A stretch of DNA of 64,000 nucleotides from Poriferisodalis sp965204195 (GCF_965204195.1 NZ_OZ241975.1:62001-126000); one strand, 5' to 3'; shown: positions 17,111 through 29,284, numbered from the stretch's first letter. Notes: generated by a model from the sequence alone, not told the origin. Translations and numbers: made by a program.

Positions 17111-19437
17111 GCCGCCTCCCCGTCGACGGGCTGTGCGAACGCTCCGGGCAAGGCACCGCTCCAGCGGGCCAGCGTGTCGGCGAGGGCCACGTCGATGTCG
17201 ATACCGGGTTCTGCGAAGCGCCCGATCTGCACGCTCGATCCGCCGAACGGCCCGAGCCGGCGGCTCGCGAGCCCTGCTGCAGAGGCCGCGTGCGCGAGCC
17301 GCTCGGCATCGTCAGCTTCAACTGCGACCAACACGCGGCCCGGCGGTTCAGCGAACAGCGCCCGCTCCGCCGGCGACGGGCCTCCCAGCGACGGAACCCG
17401 CGCTTGCACGCCCGTGCCGCCGTGACAGCACATTTCCGCGATCGCCACGGCGATGCCACCGTCGGAGACATCATGCGCGAACCGCACGAGACCCTCCCGC
17501 ACGGCTGCAGCCACGAACCGGGCTGTTGCGGCGCTGCCCGCGAGGTCGAGGTCGGGCAGCGCGCCGTCGCGGCAGCCACGACGTTCCCACGCCCACCGGC
17601 TGCCGCCCAGCGCCGTGGGACCCCGCGACGACGTGTCGGTGCCTGTGTCGTCCCCGACGGCCGGGCCGGGCGAGCCCACCAGAATGAGCGCCGTGCCCGA
17701 CGGCAACTCGTCGGCGATCGGCCGGCGAGTGAGGTCGGGATGCACACCGAGCAGGCATACCACCGGTGTCGGGCTGATATTGGTGCCGTTGGTCTCGTTG
17801 TAGAGGCTGACGTTGCCGCCCACGACGGGCACGCCGAGTGCGTCACAGGCTTCCGCCATGCCGTCGATGGCCTCAGAAAGCTGCCACATGACCTCGGGAT
17901 ACGTCGGATTGCCGAAGTTGAGGCAGTTGACGAGCGCGAGCGGATCGGCGCCCACGCAGGCGAGGTTCAGCGCCGCCTCGATGACCACCATGGCGGTGCC
18001 CCAGCGAGGATCGGCATCGCACCAGCGGTGGTTGCCGTCCACCGACACGGCAAGGCCGCGCCCGGTCGGGGTGCCGTTGCGAGGGTCTCGCAGTCGCAGC
18101 AGCGTGGCGTCGCGGCCCGGGCCGACCACCGTGTTCAGGAACAGCTGGTGGTCGTACTGGCGGTACACCCAGCTCGGGTCGGCGAGCATCGCCAACAGGT
18201 CCGCAGCACAGTCGCTGGAGCTGCCCGCGGCGGGATCAGCCGCCGGGTCGACGCTGCGCCGGAGGGTCAGATCGGCCGGAGGCCGCATCGGACGGTCGTA
18301 CGACGGCGCGTCGTCGTGCAGCGTGCTCGCCGGAACCTCGGCCAGGACTGGGCCATCCACCCCATCGCGCACGCGCAGCATGCCGTCGCTGGTCACGCGC
18401 CCGACCACCGTCGAGCTCACCTCCCAGCGTGAACAGATCTCGAGCACCCGATCGACGTTGGCTGACGAGACAATCGCCAGCATGCGCTCCTGAGACTCCG
18501 ATGTCATGATCTCGAACGGTTCCATGCCGTGCTGGCGCAGCGGCACGACGCTGACATCCACCTCCATGCCGGTACCGCCACGCGAGGCCGTCTCGCTCGC
18601 AGCGCACGTCAAACCGGCGCCGCCGAGATCCTGGATGCCGCTGACGAGCCCTGCCTCCAGCAGTTCCAGGCATGCCTCGATGAGACGCTTTTCCTCGAAG
18701 GGATCGCCGACCTGAACGCTCGGGCGCTTCGTGGCATCGTCGTCGGCCTCGTCGAATCCCGCCGACGCCAGCACGCTGACGCCGCCGATGCCGTCGCGGC
18801 CGGTGCTCGCGCCCATGAGCACGGCCGCACTGCCCACCTCGGTGGCGCGGCCGAGCACCAGACGCTCAGTCGGCATGATCCCGAGCGCGGCAACATTCAC
18901 CAGCGGGTTGTCTCGGTACGTCTCGCACGACACGAATTCGCCGGCAACAGTCGGAACGCCGACGCTGTTGCCATACCCCGAGATGCCGCTGACGATTCCC
19001 TCGGCGATCCAGTTGCTGCGCGGCTCGTCCAGCGGCCCCACGCGCAGCGGATCGGCGAGCGCAATGGGCCGCGCGCCCATGGTGAAGATGTCTCGCAGGA
19101 TGCCGCCGACTCCGGTTGCCGCGCCTTGATATGGCTCGATGGCCGAGGGATGGTTGTGGCTCTCGATGCGCACGGCAACGGCAATACCGTCGCCGACGTC
19201 GACAACACCGGCGTTCTCACCTGGTCCGACGAGCACACACGGGGCCTCAGTGGGCAAACGAGCGAGATGACGGCGCGACGACTTGTACGAGCAATGCTCG
19301 GACCACATCACCGCATACATCGCGAGTTCGAGATGATTCGGTTCACGCTCCAAGAGCTCGCAAATGCGGCCGTATTCGTCATCGGTCAGGCCAAGTGCCG
19401 CATGAATGCTGGTTGTATCGGAAACTATTGCAGTCAC
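17107..19437 (-). CDS. purL: Phosphoribosylformylglycinamidine synthase, large subunit
   Basis: A 776-residue ATP-dependent synthetase that works with PurQ and PurS to convert FGAR to FGAM. N-terminal marks are MYAVMWSEHCSYKSSRRHL, VRIESHNHPSAIEPYQGAAT and GVGGILRDIFTMGARPIA; the second half has VVGGNVSLYNETNGTNI and FAHDVSDGGIAVA. The start is GTG 19437. It is the short actinobacterial form without a glutaminase domain. It is separated from purQ by 512 bases that carry a gene on the other strand, an unusual break in this operon. Confidence 0.96.
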   Translation of the reverse strand: MTAIVSDTTSIHAALGLTDDEYGRICELLEREPNHLELAMYAVMWSEHCSYKSSRRHLARLPTEAPCVLVGPGENAGVVDVGDGIAVAVRIESHNHPSAIEPYQGAATGVGGILRDIFTMGARPIALADPLRVGPLDEPRSNWIAEGIVSGISGYGNSVGVPTVAGEFVSCETYRDNPLVNVAALGIMPTERLVLGRATEVGSAAVLMGASTGRDGIGGVSVLASAGFDEADDDATKRPSVQVGDPFEEKRLIEACLELLEAGLVSGIQDLGGAGLTCAASETASRGGTGMEVDVSVVPLRQHGMEPFEIMTSESQERMLAIVSSANVDRVLEICSRWEVSSTVVGRVTSDGMLRVRDGVDGPVLAEVPASTLHDDAPSYDRPMRPPADLTLRRSVDPAADPAAGSSSDCAADLLAMLADPSWVYRQYDHQLFLNTVVGPGRDATLLRLRDPRNGTPTGRGLAVSVDGNHRWCDADPRWGTAMVVIEAALNLACVGADPLALVNCLNFGNPTYPEVMWQLSEAIDGMAEACDALGVPVVGGNVSLYNETNGTNISPTPVVCLLGVHPDLTRRPIADELPSGTALILVGSPGPAVGDDTGTDTSSRGPTALGGSRWAWERRGCRDGALPDLDLAGSAATARFVAAAVREGLVRFAHDVSDGGIAVAIAEMCCHGGTGVQARVPSLGGPSPAERALFAEPPGRVLVAVEADDAERLAHAASAAGLASRRLGPFGGSSVQIGRFAEPGIDIDVALADTLARWSGALPGAFAQPVDGEAA

Positions 19438-19452
19438 ATCAACCCGAGTTCA

Positions 19453-19487
19453 TTGGATACTGGAAAACGTCGTGCTATACAGACGTC
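19453..19487 (+). promoter_or_regulatory. Promoter with predicted leaderless start
   Basis: TTGGAT (19453-19458), 17 bases, TATACA (19476-19481). The expected transcription start, about seven bases on, coincides with ATG 19488, and there is no ribosome site, so the gene is probably read from a leaderless mRNA. Confidence 0.55.
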
Positions 19488-19889
19488 ATGAGCGAACGAA
19501 CCATGTCCGACGAACACAAAGCGGTTATTGCCGCGGGCCGCATCGAGGCCGCAGCAGTGCGGGACTATCTTGAGGCCCTCGAAACTCACCGGCCTCGTCC
19601 CGGTCGCAAGCAGAGTGCGGAGTCGCTGAACGCCAAGAAAGACGCAATCGATGCCCAGATTGCCGAGGCAAAGCCCATCAAGCGCTTGCTCCTGATGCAA
19701 GAGCGCCGGGATGTCGAGGCGGCTATCGAAGCGCTGCAGGTCGAGCCCGATATGGCTTCTGTCGAGGAGGGCTTTGTCACTCACGCTGCCAACTACGGGC
19801 AGCGCAAGGGAATTCAGTACGCCACATGGCGAGAATTCGGCGTTCCTGCCGACATGCTGGCCCGTGCGGGCATCACACGGGGCGGCTGA
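19488..19889 (+). CDS. Uncharacterised coiled-coil protein inside the purine operon
   Basis: A 133-residue hydrophilic protein. A helical first half (IAAGRIEAAAVRDYLEALE), a basic spacer HRPRPGRKQSAES, a long charged helix (AKKDAIDAQIAEAKPIKRLL, then MQERRDVEAAIEALQ) and a C-terminal motif YATWREFGVPADMLARAGI are visible. The tail pattern looks like a small DNA-binding or oligomerisation helix bundle, but I do not recognise the family securely. It is coded antisense to the purQ-purL transcript, so both directions compete. ATG 19503 (MSDEHK) is an alternative start. Confidence 0.6.
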   Translation: MSERTMSDEHKAVIAAGRIEAAAVRDYLEALETHRPRPGRKQSAESLNAKKDAIDAQIAEAKPIKRLLLMQERRDVEAAIEALQVEPDMASVEEGFVTHAANYGQRKGIQYATWREFGVPADMLARAGITRGG

Positions 19890-19949
19890 CACTTCAGATT
19901 CTCCAGCTCTCGGCGAGCGAAACGAGAGCCATCGCAGACAGACGCGTCT

Positions 19950-20672
19950 TCATGCGGCGCGGTGACCAGCGGCTTGGCGGCTGCTCGCTGCCGTATACAG
20001 CAACGCTTTGAGCAACTTGCGTCCGTCGGTAGAGCCCAACAGCTCCGATGTCGCCCGTTCCGGATGGGGCATCAAACCCACCACATTGCCGGTTTCGTTG
20101 CAAATGCCAGCGATGTCGTCCACTGAACCATTGGGATTGTCGACATAGCGCATCACCACTTGACTGTTCTCGCGCAAACGTCGCAATGTCGCACCATCGC
20201 ACACATAGTTCCCCTCAAAATGATTGATGGGAATGCTCAGTTCATCCGATGGCGACAGCCCATGTCCCAATACATGATTCACCGACGCCATCATCAGTTT
20301 CTGCGGCTGGCACAGGAACGAAAGCCCGGCATTGGGTCGCAATGCTCCCGGCAGCAGACCTGCCTCGGTCAGTACTTGGAATCCGTTGCAGATGCCGACC
20401 ACGGGACCTCCGGCACCCGCGAATGACGCCACTGCGTCCATGACCGGCGAGAAGCGGGCGATTGCGCCGGTACGCAGGTAGTCACCGTGCGCGAATCCAC
20501 CCGGAATGACGACGGCGTCGACGCCGCCCAGCGAGGTTTCGTCACTGCGCAGCAGCGTTGTTCGTGCCCCGAGATCCGCCAGCGCATCGAGCGTGTCGAG
20601 ATCGCAGTTCGTGCCGGGGAATTGGACGACGCCGACCGTCACACTCATTGGCACACTCATCGGCACACTCAC
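19950..20672 (-). CDS. purQ: Phosphoribosylformylglycinamidine synthase, glutaminase subunit
   Basis: A 240-residue class I glutamine amidotransferase that supplies ammonia to PurL. The nucleophile lies in GPVVGICNGFQVLTEAGLLPG, the oxyanion region in VIPGGFAHGDYLRTG, and the His-Glu pair in GLMPHPERA. Three in-frame starts are repeated in tandem (GTG 20672, ATG 20660, ATG 20648) because ATGAGTGTGCC is duplicated; the protein would begin MSVPMSVPMSV or shorter. GTG 20672 follows the purS stop by seven bases. Operon position between purS and purL is standard. Confidence 0.94.
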   Translation of the reverse strand: MSVPMSVPMSVTVGVVQFPGTNCDLDTLDALADLGARTTLLRSDETSLGGVDAVVIPGGFAHGDYLRTGAIARFSPVMDAVASFAGAGGPVVGICNGFQVLTEAGLLPGALRPNAGLSFLCQPQKLMMASVNHVLGHGLSPSDELSIPINHFEGNYVCDGATLRRLRENSQVVMRYVDNPNGSVDDIAGICNETGNVVGLMPHPERATSELLGSTDGRKLLKALLYTAASSRQAAGHRAA

Positions 20673-20679
20673 GGGGCGC

Positions 20680-20952
20680 TCACGTGTTGTGATCCTGCGC
20701 CACGGCACGCAGCTCGATGCGGGCGTCTTCGATCACCGGGTTTGCCAGCAGGCGGTCGCACATCTGCTCCGTCACCGAACGGGCCTCGGAAGCATCTGCG
20801 GCGGTGACCTCCATGCGGATGGCTTTGCCGACCCGCACGCCGCTCACGCCGCCGAATCCGAGCGCTGCGAGGGCTCGCTCGATCGTGGTGCCGGCTGGAT
20901 CGGCAATCTCGGCTCGTGGCGAGACTTCCACCAGCACATCCCAGCGGTTCAT
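20680..20952 (-). CDS. purS: Phosphoribosylformylglycinamidine synthase subunit PurS
   Basis: A 90-residue small subunit that bridges PurQ and PurL. It has the family layout: first strand WDVLVEVSPRAEIADPAG, the segment ALAALGFGGVSGVRVGKAI, and a final helix MCDRLLANPVIEDARIEL. Start ATG 20952 overlaps the purC stop by four bases. Length is normal. Confidence 0.94.
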   Translation of the reverse strand: MNRWDVLVEVSPRAEIADPAGTTIERALAALGFGGVSGVRVGKAIRMEVTAADASEARSVTEQMCDRLLANPVIEDARIELRAVAQDHNT

Positions 20953-21854
20953 GAAGCGGTGGCTCCCGCCGGCACGCCGGGGTGCGCCAACCAGTCGTCG
21001 AACGACTCGCCGGTCAGCGTCTCGTACGCCTCGATGTAGCGAGCACGGGTGGCGGCAACCACCTCATCGGTGAGCGGCGGCGGGGGCGGCTCCTTGTTCC
21101 AGCCGGTGGCTTCGGTGGCGTCGCGCACCGGCTGCTTGTCGAGCGACGGCGGCGATGCGCCGGGCTGCCAGTGATCCTTGGGCCAGAAGCGCGACGAGTC
21201 GGGAGTGAGCCACTCGTCGGCGACGACCAGGGCGCCGTCCACATAGCCCAGCTCGAACTTGGTGTCGGCGATGATGATCCCCCGCTCGGACGCATGAGCG
21301 GCCGCCGTGCTGTAGGCATCGACGCACACTTGGCGGGCGGCAGTGGCGGCGTCGTCGCCGACCAGCTCTGCGGCGGCGTCAAACGAGATGTTCACGTCGT
21401 GCCCATCGGTTGCCTTGGTGGACGGCGTGAAGACCGGCTCGGGGAGCTGCTGCGACTCGAGCAGGCCGGCCGGCAGCGGCTCGTCGTGCATGGTGCCGCG
21501 CTCGCGGTATTCCTTCCAGGCCGAACCGGTGATGTACCCGCGCACGATGCACTCGATCGGCAGCATCTCGGCCCGGCGAACGAGCAGGGCTCGGCCGGCC
21601 CATTCGGATCGTTGTGCCGCAGCCGGGAAGTCCGCGGGGTCGGCTGAGACCACATGGGTCGGCGCGATGTCGCCGAGCCACGTCGACCACCAGGCCGTCA
21701 TGGCCGTCAGCACCCGGCCCTTGTCGGGCACCGGCTCGTCGAACACGACGTCGAAGGCCGAGATGCGGTCGCTGGCGACCATCAACAGGTGTCTGTCGTC
21801 GACGCGGTACATCTCGCGTACCTTCCCGCGGTGGACTAGCTCGAGCTCGCTCAC
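20949..21854 (-). CDS. purC: SAICAR synthetase
   Basis: A 301-residue enzyme that joins CAIR and aspartate. Marks are HRGKVREMYRVDDRHLLMVA, ASDRISAFDVVFDEPVPDKG, the PIECIVRGYITGSAWKEY loop and ADTKFELGYVDGALVVADE with DSSRFWP. GTG 21854 is preferred because GAGAGG stands six bases before it; GTG 21884 would add ten residues and is also in frame. It follows purB by 12 to 42 bases and overlaps purS by four. Motifs are complete; it is the longer 300-residue type. Confidence 0.94.
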   Translation of the reverse strand: MSELELVHRGKVREMYRVDDRHLLMVASDRISAFDVVFDEPVPDKGRVLTAMTAWWSTWLGDIAPTHVVSADPADFPAAAQRSEWAGRALLVRRAEMLPIECIVRGYITGSAWKEYRERGTMHDEPLPAGLLESQQLPEPVFTPSTKATDGHDVNISFDAAAELVGDDAATAARQVCVDAYSTAAAHASERGIIIADTKFELGYVDGALVVADEWLTPDSSRFWPKDHWQPGASPPSLDKQPVRDATEATGWNKEPPPPPLTDEVVAATRARYIEAYETLTGESFDDWLAHPGVPAGATAS

Positions 21855-21896
21855 GTTGCCTCTCTTGTCATCGTTGATCGTCACCCGCTGCTCGGC

Positions 21897-23327
21897 TCAC
21901 AGCACCTCGCCCGGCTCGTAGTCGACGGCTGCGCCGTACCGTTCCGCCACCTTGCCCACGGCGGCCACGAACTCGTCGACTTGATCTGCGGCGCGGCCGC
22001 TGAACGACGCCGGATCCGCCAGCGCCGCGGCGACGTCGTCGTGGCTGAGCTGCAGCTCGGGATCGGCCGCTATGCGAGCTGCGAGATCATTGCGGTCGAC
22101 GGTGCCCTCGCGCAGCGCCAGCACCGTCGCGGTCGCATGGGCGCCGATGCGCTCGTGCGCCTCCTCGCGGCCGGCGCCTGCTGCCACAGCGGCGGCAAGC
22201 AGGCGGGTGGTGGCGAGAAACGGCAGGTATGCGGACAGTTCGGATTCGACCCGAGCCGGAAAGACGGCGAAGCCGTCGAGGACGCTGAAGGCAGTCTCCA
22301 GCGCTCCGTCGAGTGCGAAGAACGCATCGGGGAGCACGATGCGGCGCACCACCGAGCAGCTCACATCACCCTCGTCCCATTGGTCGCCGGCAAGCTGCGA
22401 GGCCATCGTGAGATGTCCGCGCAGGACGGTCACGAGGCCGGTGATCCGCTCGCACGAGCGGGTGTTCATCTTGTGCGGCATGGCAGACGAACCGACTTGG
22501 CCGGCAGCGAAGCCTTCGGTGACCAGTTCGTGCCCGGCGGCGAGCCGCACGCCAAGCGCCATGTTGCCGAGCGGTGCCGCGGCGCCGACCAGCGCTGCGA
22601 CAACGTCCAGGTCGAGTGAGCGGGGATAGATCTGCCCGGCGGAACCGAGCACCCGGGTGAACCCCAGCTCGGCCGCGATGCGTCGCTCCAGGCGATCCAC
22701 CGCCGCCTGATCGCCGCCCAACAGCTCCAGCATGTCCTGCTGGGTGCCCACTGGTCCGCGGATGCCACGCAGCGGGTAGCGCGCCACGAGCTCCTCGATG
22801 CGCTCGAGCGACGCGAGCGCCTCGGTGCCGATCGTGGCCCAGCGCTTGCCCAGCGTGGTTGCTTGCGCGGGCACATTGTGCGTGCGCGCTGTCATCACGA
22901 GATCTCGGTGGGCGCCGGCCAACGCGGCGGTGCGCACGATGAAGGCCGCCATGCGCTGGGCGGCCAAGCCCAATGCTGCGGTGACCTGGCACTGCTCGAC
23001 GTTCTCTGTGACATCGCGCGACGTCATGGCGCGGTGGATCTGCTCGTAGCCAGCGAGCGCGCAGAACTCCTCGATGCGTGCCTTCACGTCGTGGCGGGTG
23101 ATCCGTTCCCGCTCGGTGATCGAGTCGAGGTCGACCACCTCGACGACGTTTCGGTACGCCTCCAGCGCGCCCTCTGGCACGTCGACACCCGCGTCTCGCT
23201 GCGCCTCGAGCACCGCTAACCACAGCCGCCGCTCGAGGATGACCTTGTGTCGGGGCGACCACAGCTCGGCCATCTCCGCAGAGGCGTAGCGCGACGCCAG
23301 AACGTTGGGAATGACCTCGGGGCTCAC
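21897..23327 (-). CDS. purB: Adenylosuccinate lyase
   Basis: A 476-residue fumarase-superfamily lyase used twice in purine synthesis (SAICAR to AICAR, and adenylosuccinate to AMP). The signature loop is GSSAMPHKMNTRSCERITGL, with THNVPAQATTLGKRW and the MTSRDVTENVEQ active-site segment before it. GTG 23327 was chosen as it leads straight into IPNVLASRYAS; GTG 23360 would add 11 residues and overlap purE. It sits between purE and purC on the same strand. Confidence 0.95.
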   Translation of the reverse strand: MSPEVIPNVLASRYASAEMAELWSPRHKVILERRLWLAVLEAQRDAGVDVPEGALEAYRNVVEVVDLDSITERERITRHDVKARIEEFCALAGYEQIHRAMTSRDVTENVEQCQVTAALGLAAQRMAAFIVRTAALAGAHRDLVMTARTHNVPAQATTLGKRWATIGTEALASLERIEELVARYPLRGIRGPVGTQQDMLELLGGDQAAVDRLERRIAAELGFTRVLGSAGQIYPRSLDLDVVAALVGAAAPLGNMALGVRLAAGHELVTEGFAAGQVGSSAMPHKMNTRSCERITGLVTVLRGHLTMASQLAGDQWDEGDVSCSVVRRIVLPDAFFALDGALETAFSVLDGFAVFPARVESELSAYLPFLATTRLLAAAVAAGAGREEAHERIGAHATATVLALREGTVDRNDLAARIAADPELQLSHDDVAAALADPASFSGRAADQVDEFVAAVGKVAERYGAAVDYEPGEVL

Positions 23328-23349
23328 GCCAATCTCACCGTGCCCAGCC

Positions 23350-23796
23350 TCACCGGGCACCAGCGGCGCGGAACTCGTCCAAACGGGCAGCGAGCTCCGT
23401 ATCGGTCACCGCCAGCATCTCGGTGACGAGCACAGCCGCATTCGCCGAGCCGTTCACCGCAACGGTGGCGACCGGGATGCCCTTCGGCATCTGCACCGTC
23501 GACAGCAGCGCATCGAGGCCGTCGGCGAGGCCGCCGCTGAGCGGCACACCGATCACCGGCAGGGTGGTGTGGGCAGCCACCACACCGGCCAGGTGCGCTG
23601 CCATGCCCGCCCCGCAGATGACCGCGGCAAAGCCGGCATCGCGTGCACCGGTAGCAAACGACGCTACGGCTGCAGGTGTGCGATGAGCGCTCATCACCTC
23701 AGTCACGTGTTCGACGCCGAAGCGGTCGAGCATCTCGGCAGCGGGTGCCATCTTCGACGCATCGTTCGGCGAGCCCATCAAGATGGCGACCTTCAT
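23350..23796 (-). CDS. purE: N5-CAIR mutase
   Basis: A 148-residue class I PurE. The start VAILMGSPNDASKMAPAAEM and the loop VMSAHRTPAAV with the catalytic His-Arg are typical, as is CGAGMAAHLAGVVAAHTTLPVIG. It rearranges N5-CAIR to CAIR. The N5-CAIR-forming PurK is not in this window. ATG 23796 starts 106 bases behind purD; that gap has no gene. Confidence 0.95.
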   Translation of the reverse strand: MKVAILMGSPNDASKMAPAAEMLDRFGVEHVTEVMSAHRTPAAVASFATGARDAGFAAVICGAGMAAHLAGVVAAHTTLPVIGVPLSGGLADGLDALLSTVQMPKGIPVATVAVNGSANAAVLVTEMLAVTDTELAARLDEFRAAGAR

Positions 23797-23902
23797 CGAC
23801 TTGCTCTCCTGACATGCATTGGCGTAGTGCCCATCGACGTACCGTCTGAGTCTCGCCGCCCGGAGTGGGTGACGGGGCGATTTCCGAACTGGACAGCAGC
23901 TC

Positions 23903-25174
23903 TCATCGGTTGAGGACGGCGGCGGCCGCGGCCGCGGCCGCGGCGATGTCGGTGCGGTAGGTCATTCCTGGCCAGCTGATGTGCCGCACGGCTTCGTACG
24001 CACGGTCGCGCGCTACCGCCACATCGGGCCCGCGGCCGCACACATTCAGCACACGGCCGCCCGCTGTCACCAGCGATTCAGGCGGGGCCGCTTGCCCGTC
24101 GGCGGCCCCGACGCCTGCGCAGAAGACAGTGACGCCTGGCACTTCGCGCGCCCCCTCAAGGCCCGCTATGACGTCGCCTGTGCGCGGCGCTGCTGGATAG
24201 CCCTCCGCAGCGCACACCACGCACACCATGGCGTCCTCGGAGACTCGAATCTGGTCAGTCAGCTCGCCTGCCGCGGCCCCTGCCAGCAGCAGCGCGAGAT
24301 CGTTCTCGATGCGCGGCAACGTGACCTGTGCCTCGGGATCGCCGAAGCGGACGTTGAACTCCAGCAGGCGGGGTCCGTCGAGGGTCAGCATGAAGCCGGC
24401 GTAGAGCACGCCGCGGTAGTCGACGCCTCGCCGGGTCAGCTCGGCCAGCGTCGGCTCGAACGCCAGCGCGGCCAGTTCGGCGCAGGCGGCCCGGTCGACG
24501 TCGGCCAGCGGCGACACGCAGCCCATGCCGCCCGTGTTGGGCCCCGTGTCGCCGTCGCCGACGCGCTTGTGATCGCGCACAGCCGTGGGCAGCAGCACAG
24601 CGCTGCGGCCGTCGCACAGCGCGAACAGCGACACCTCGGGGCCTCGCATTCCCTCTTCGATGACGATGCGGCGGCCGGCATCCCCGAACGCAGTGCCGTC
24701 CAGCTTGGCGTCGACATCGGCGTGGGCTTGCGCCAGCTCGTCGGTGACCAGCACGCCCTTGCCGGCAGCGAGGCCGCTCGTCTTGATGACATACGGCGGC
24801 GGCAGCGTTTCCAGGTAGGCGTGTGCTGCGCGACGCTCTGCTGGGTCACTGTCGAACGTGGCGTAGGCGGCAGTGGGCACACCGGCGGCGCTGACCACTT
24901 CTTTCATCCACGCCTTGGAGCTCTCCAGCGCGGCGCCGTCGGCGCCCGGTCCGAACACGAGCCGGCCGCCTGCCCGCAGGCGATCAGCGAGGCCGTCTGC
25001 CAGCAGCCCTTCCGGGCCGATCACGAACAGATCGGCATCGATCTCGGTGGGCGGTGTTGCGACGCTGCCCTCAATGCCAGGGTTCCCCGGAGTCACCACG
25101 ACATCGGCAGTCCGGCGCAACACCGACGCGAACGCATGCTCACGACCGCCCTGGCCGACCACGCACACTCTCAC
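23903..25174 (-). CDS. purD: Phosphoribosylamine-glycine ligase
   Basis: A 423-residue ATP-grasp enzyme forming GAR. Marks are CVVGQGGREHAFASVL, VIKTSGLAAGKGVLVTDE, RDHKRVGDGDTGPNTGGMG and LLEFNVRFGDPEAQV. It starts at GTG 25174. The last residues are a run of nine alanines in ten (before VLNR) coded by a GC palindrome-rich tract, CGGCCGCGGCCGCGGCCG, which is unusual and slippage-prone. It follows purA by 58 bases. Confidence 0.95.
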   Translation of the reverse strand: MRVCVVGQGGREHAFASVLRRTADVVVTPGNPGIEGSVATPPTEIDADLFVIGPEGLLADGLADRLRAGGRLVFGPGADGAALESSKAWMKEVVSAAGVPTAAYATFDSDPAERRAAHAYLETLPPPYVIKTSGLAAGKGVLVTDELAQAHADVDAKLDGTAFGDAGRRIVIEEGMRGPEVSLFALCDGRSAVLLPTAVRDHKRVGDGDTGPNTGGMGCVSPLADVDRAACAELAALAFEPTLAELTRRGVDYRGVLYAGFMLTLDGPRLLEFNVRFGDPEAQVTLPRIENDLALLLAGAAAGELTDQIRVSEDAMVCVVCAAEGYPAAPRTGDVIAGLEGAREVPGVTVFCAGVGAADGQAAPPESLVTAGGRVLNVCGRGPDVAVARDRAYEAVRHISWPGMTYRTDIAAAAAAAAAVLNR

Positions 25175-25232
25175 CGGGATACCCCCGCTCAGTCAGCGCA
25201 GCTCACGCCGCGCCGGGTCCAAACTTCGCAGC

Positions 25233-26513
25233 TCACGCTGCGAAGCGGATGTACTGCTCGCGGCCAGGGCCGACGCAGACATACCGGATCGGCAGGCCGA
25301 GCTGACGTTCGAGAAAGACGATGTAGTCGACCGCTTCGCGCGGCAACTGCCATCGCTGGGTGACCTTGTCGAGCGGCGTCTTCCAGCCCGGCAGCGTGGC
25401 GTAGACGGGGACAGCCCGGTCATGCAGCGAGCGCAGGTGGGGCAGGTAGTCGTAGCGGTGACCGTCCACCTCGTAGGCGACGCAGACCTTGATCGTGTCG
25501 AGCTCGTCGAGCACGTCGAGCTTGGTGAGCGCGATCTCGGTGCAGGCGTTCAGCCGCACGGCCTGACGGCCCATGACGGCGTCGAACCAGCCGCAGCGGC
25601 GCGGCCGGTTGGTGTTGGTGCCGTATTCCGCGCCGCGATCTCGTAGATGCTCGGCGGTCTCGCCGTCCAGCTCGGTGATGAAGGGTCCAGAACCCACCCG
25701 GGTGGTGTACGCCTTGGCGATGCCGATGACCTGATCGATCGCGCCGGGGCCGATACCCGAGCCGACCAGCGCGAACCCTGCCACCGGGTTCGACGACGTG
25801 ACGAACGGGTAGGTGCCGTGGTCGAGGTCGAGGAACGTGGCTTGGGCGCCTTCGAAAAGCACCCGCTCGCCCGCGTGCAGCGCTTCGTGGAGCCAGCCGA
25901 TGGTGTCGGCCACCAGCGGCGCCAGCCGGGGTGCCACCTCAGTGATGAGCTGGTCGGCCAACTCGTCGGGATCGACGCCGGGATGGTCGTATACCCGCTG
26001 CAGATAAGCGTTGCGGTCGGCCAGCACGCTCAGCAATCGCGAGCGCAGCGTCATCGGCTCGAGCAGATCCTCGACTCGCAGCCCGACTCGTGCCGCCTTG
26101 TCGGCGTACGCAGGCCCGATGCCGCGCTTGGTGGTACCGAGCTTGGCATCACCGCGTTGCGCTTCGGCAAGCTCGTCGGCGATCTGGTGGTAGGGCAGCA
26201 CCAGGTGCGCCGCAGGGCTGAGCATCAGCCGGCCGCAGTCGACGGCGCGGCTGGCGAGCATGTCGATCTCATCGATCAGCACCCACGGATTGATCACCAC
26301 GCCGTTGCCGATGATCGGCGTCACGTGCTCGTACAGCACCCCGCTGGGAATGAGCTGCAGGGCGAACGTCTCGCTGTCGACGACGATCGTGTGCCCAGCG
26401 TTGTGGCCGCCTTGGTAGCGAACGACGTGCTGGCATTCCTTGGCGACGATGTCGACGATGCGGCCCTTGCCCTCGTCGCCCCATTGCGTTCCTACGACGA
26501 TCGAGCCCGGCAT
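25233..26513 (-). CDS. purA: Adenylosuccinate synthetase
   Basis: A 426-residue GTP-dependent ligase that makes adenylosuccinate from IMP and aspartate. The P-loop-like GTQWGDEGKGRIVDI, catalytic YQGGHNAGHTIV, GTTKRGIGPAYADK and TTRVGSGPFITEL are all present. ATG 26513. It is the first gene of the purine cluster here, so the operon promoter should lie in the 113 bases between it and clpB. Confidence 0.96.
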   Translation of the reverse strand: MPGSIVVGTQWGDEGKGRIVDIVAKECQHVVRYQGGHNAGHTIVVDSETFALQLIPSGVLYEHVTPIIGNGVVINPWVLIDEIDMLASRAVDCGRLMLSPAAHLVLPYHQIADELAEAQRGDAKLGTTKRGIGPAYADKAARVGLRVEDLLEPMTLRSRLLSVLADRNAYLQRVYDHPGVDPDELADQLITEVAPRLAPLVADTIGWLHEALHAGERVLFEGAQATFLDLDHGTYPFVTSSNPVAGFALVGSGIGPGAIDQVIGIAKAYTTRVGSGPFITELDGETAEHLRDRGAEYGTNTNRPRRCGWFDAVMGRQAVRLNACTEIALTKLDVLDELDTIKVCVAYEVDGHRYDYLPHLRSLHDRAVPVYATLPGWKTPLDKVTQRWQLPREAVDYIVFLERQLGLPIRYVCVGPGREQYIRFAA

Positions 26514-26572
26514 GATTCAGCCCATCGCCAGCCGGCAGGACGCTGTCGTCGTCACCAAATCAGTCTAGGGAG

Positions 26573-26610
26573 TGGCCCCTCCGGGGCCGCCGGATTTGCG
26601 GCGGATCCGG
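26573..26610. terminator. Two hairpins between clpB and purA
   Basis: GGCCCC-TCC-GGGGCC (26573-26587) and CCGGAT-N9-ATCCGG (26590-26610) follow clpB on the reverse strand. They may end the heat-shock transcript and isolate the purine operon. No long T run follows. Confidence 0.45.
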
Positions 26611-26626
26611 CCGTCCGGCACGGCGT

Positions 26627-29263
<2,637 letters not shown>

Positions 29264-29284
29264 GATGTCAAGTTTAACAGAAAA

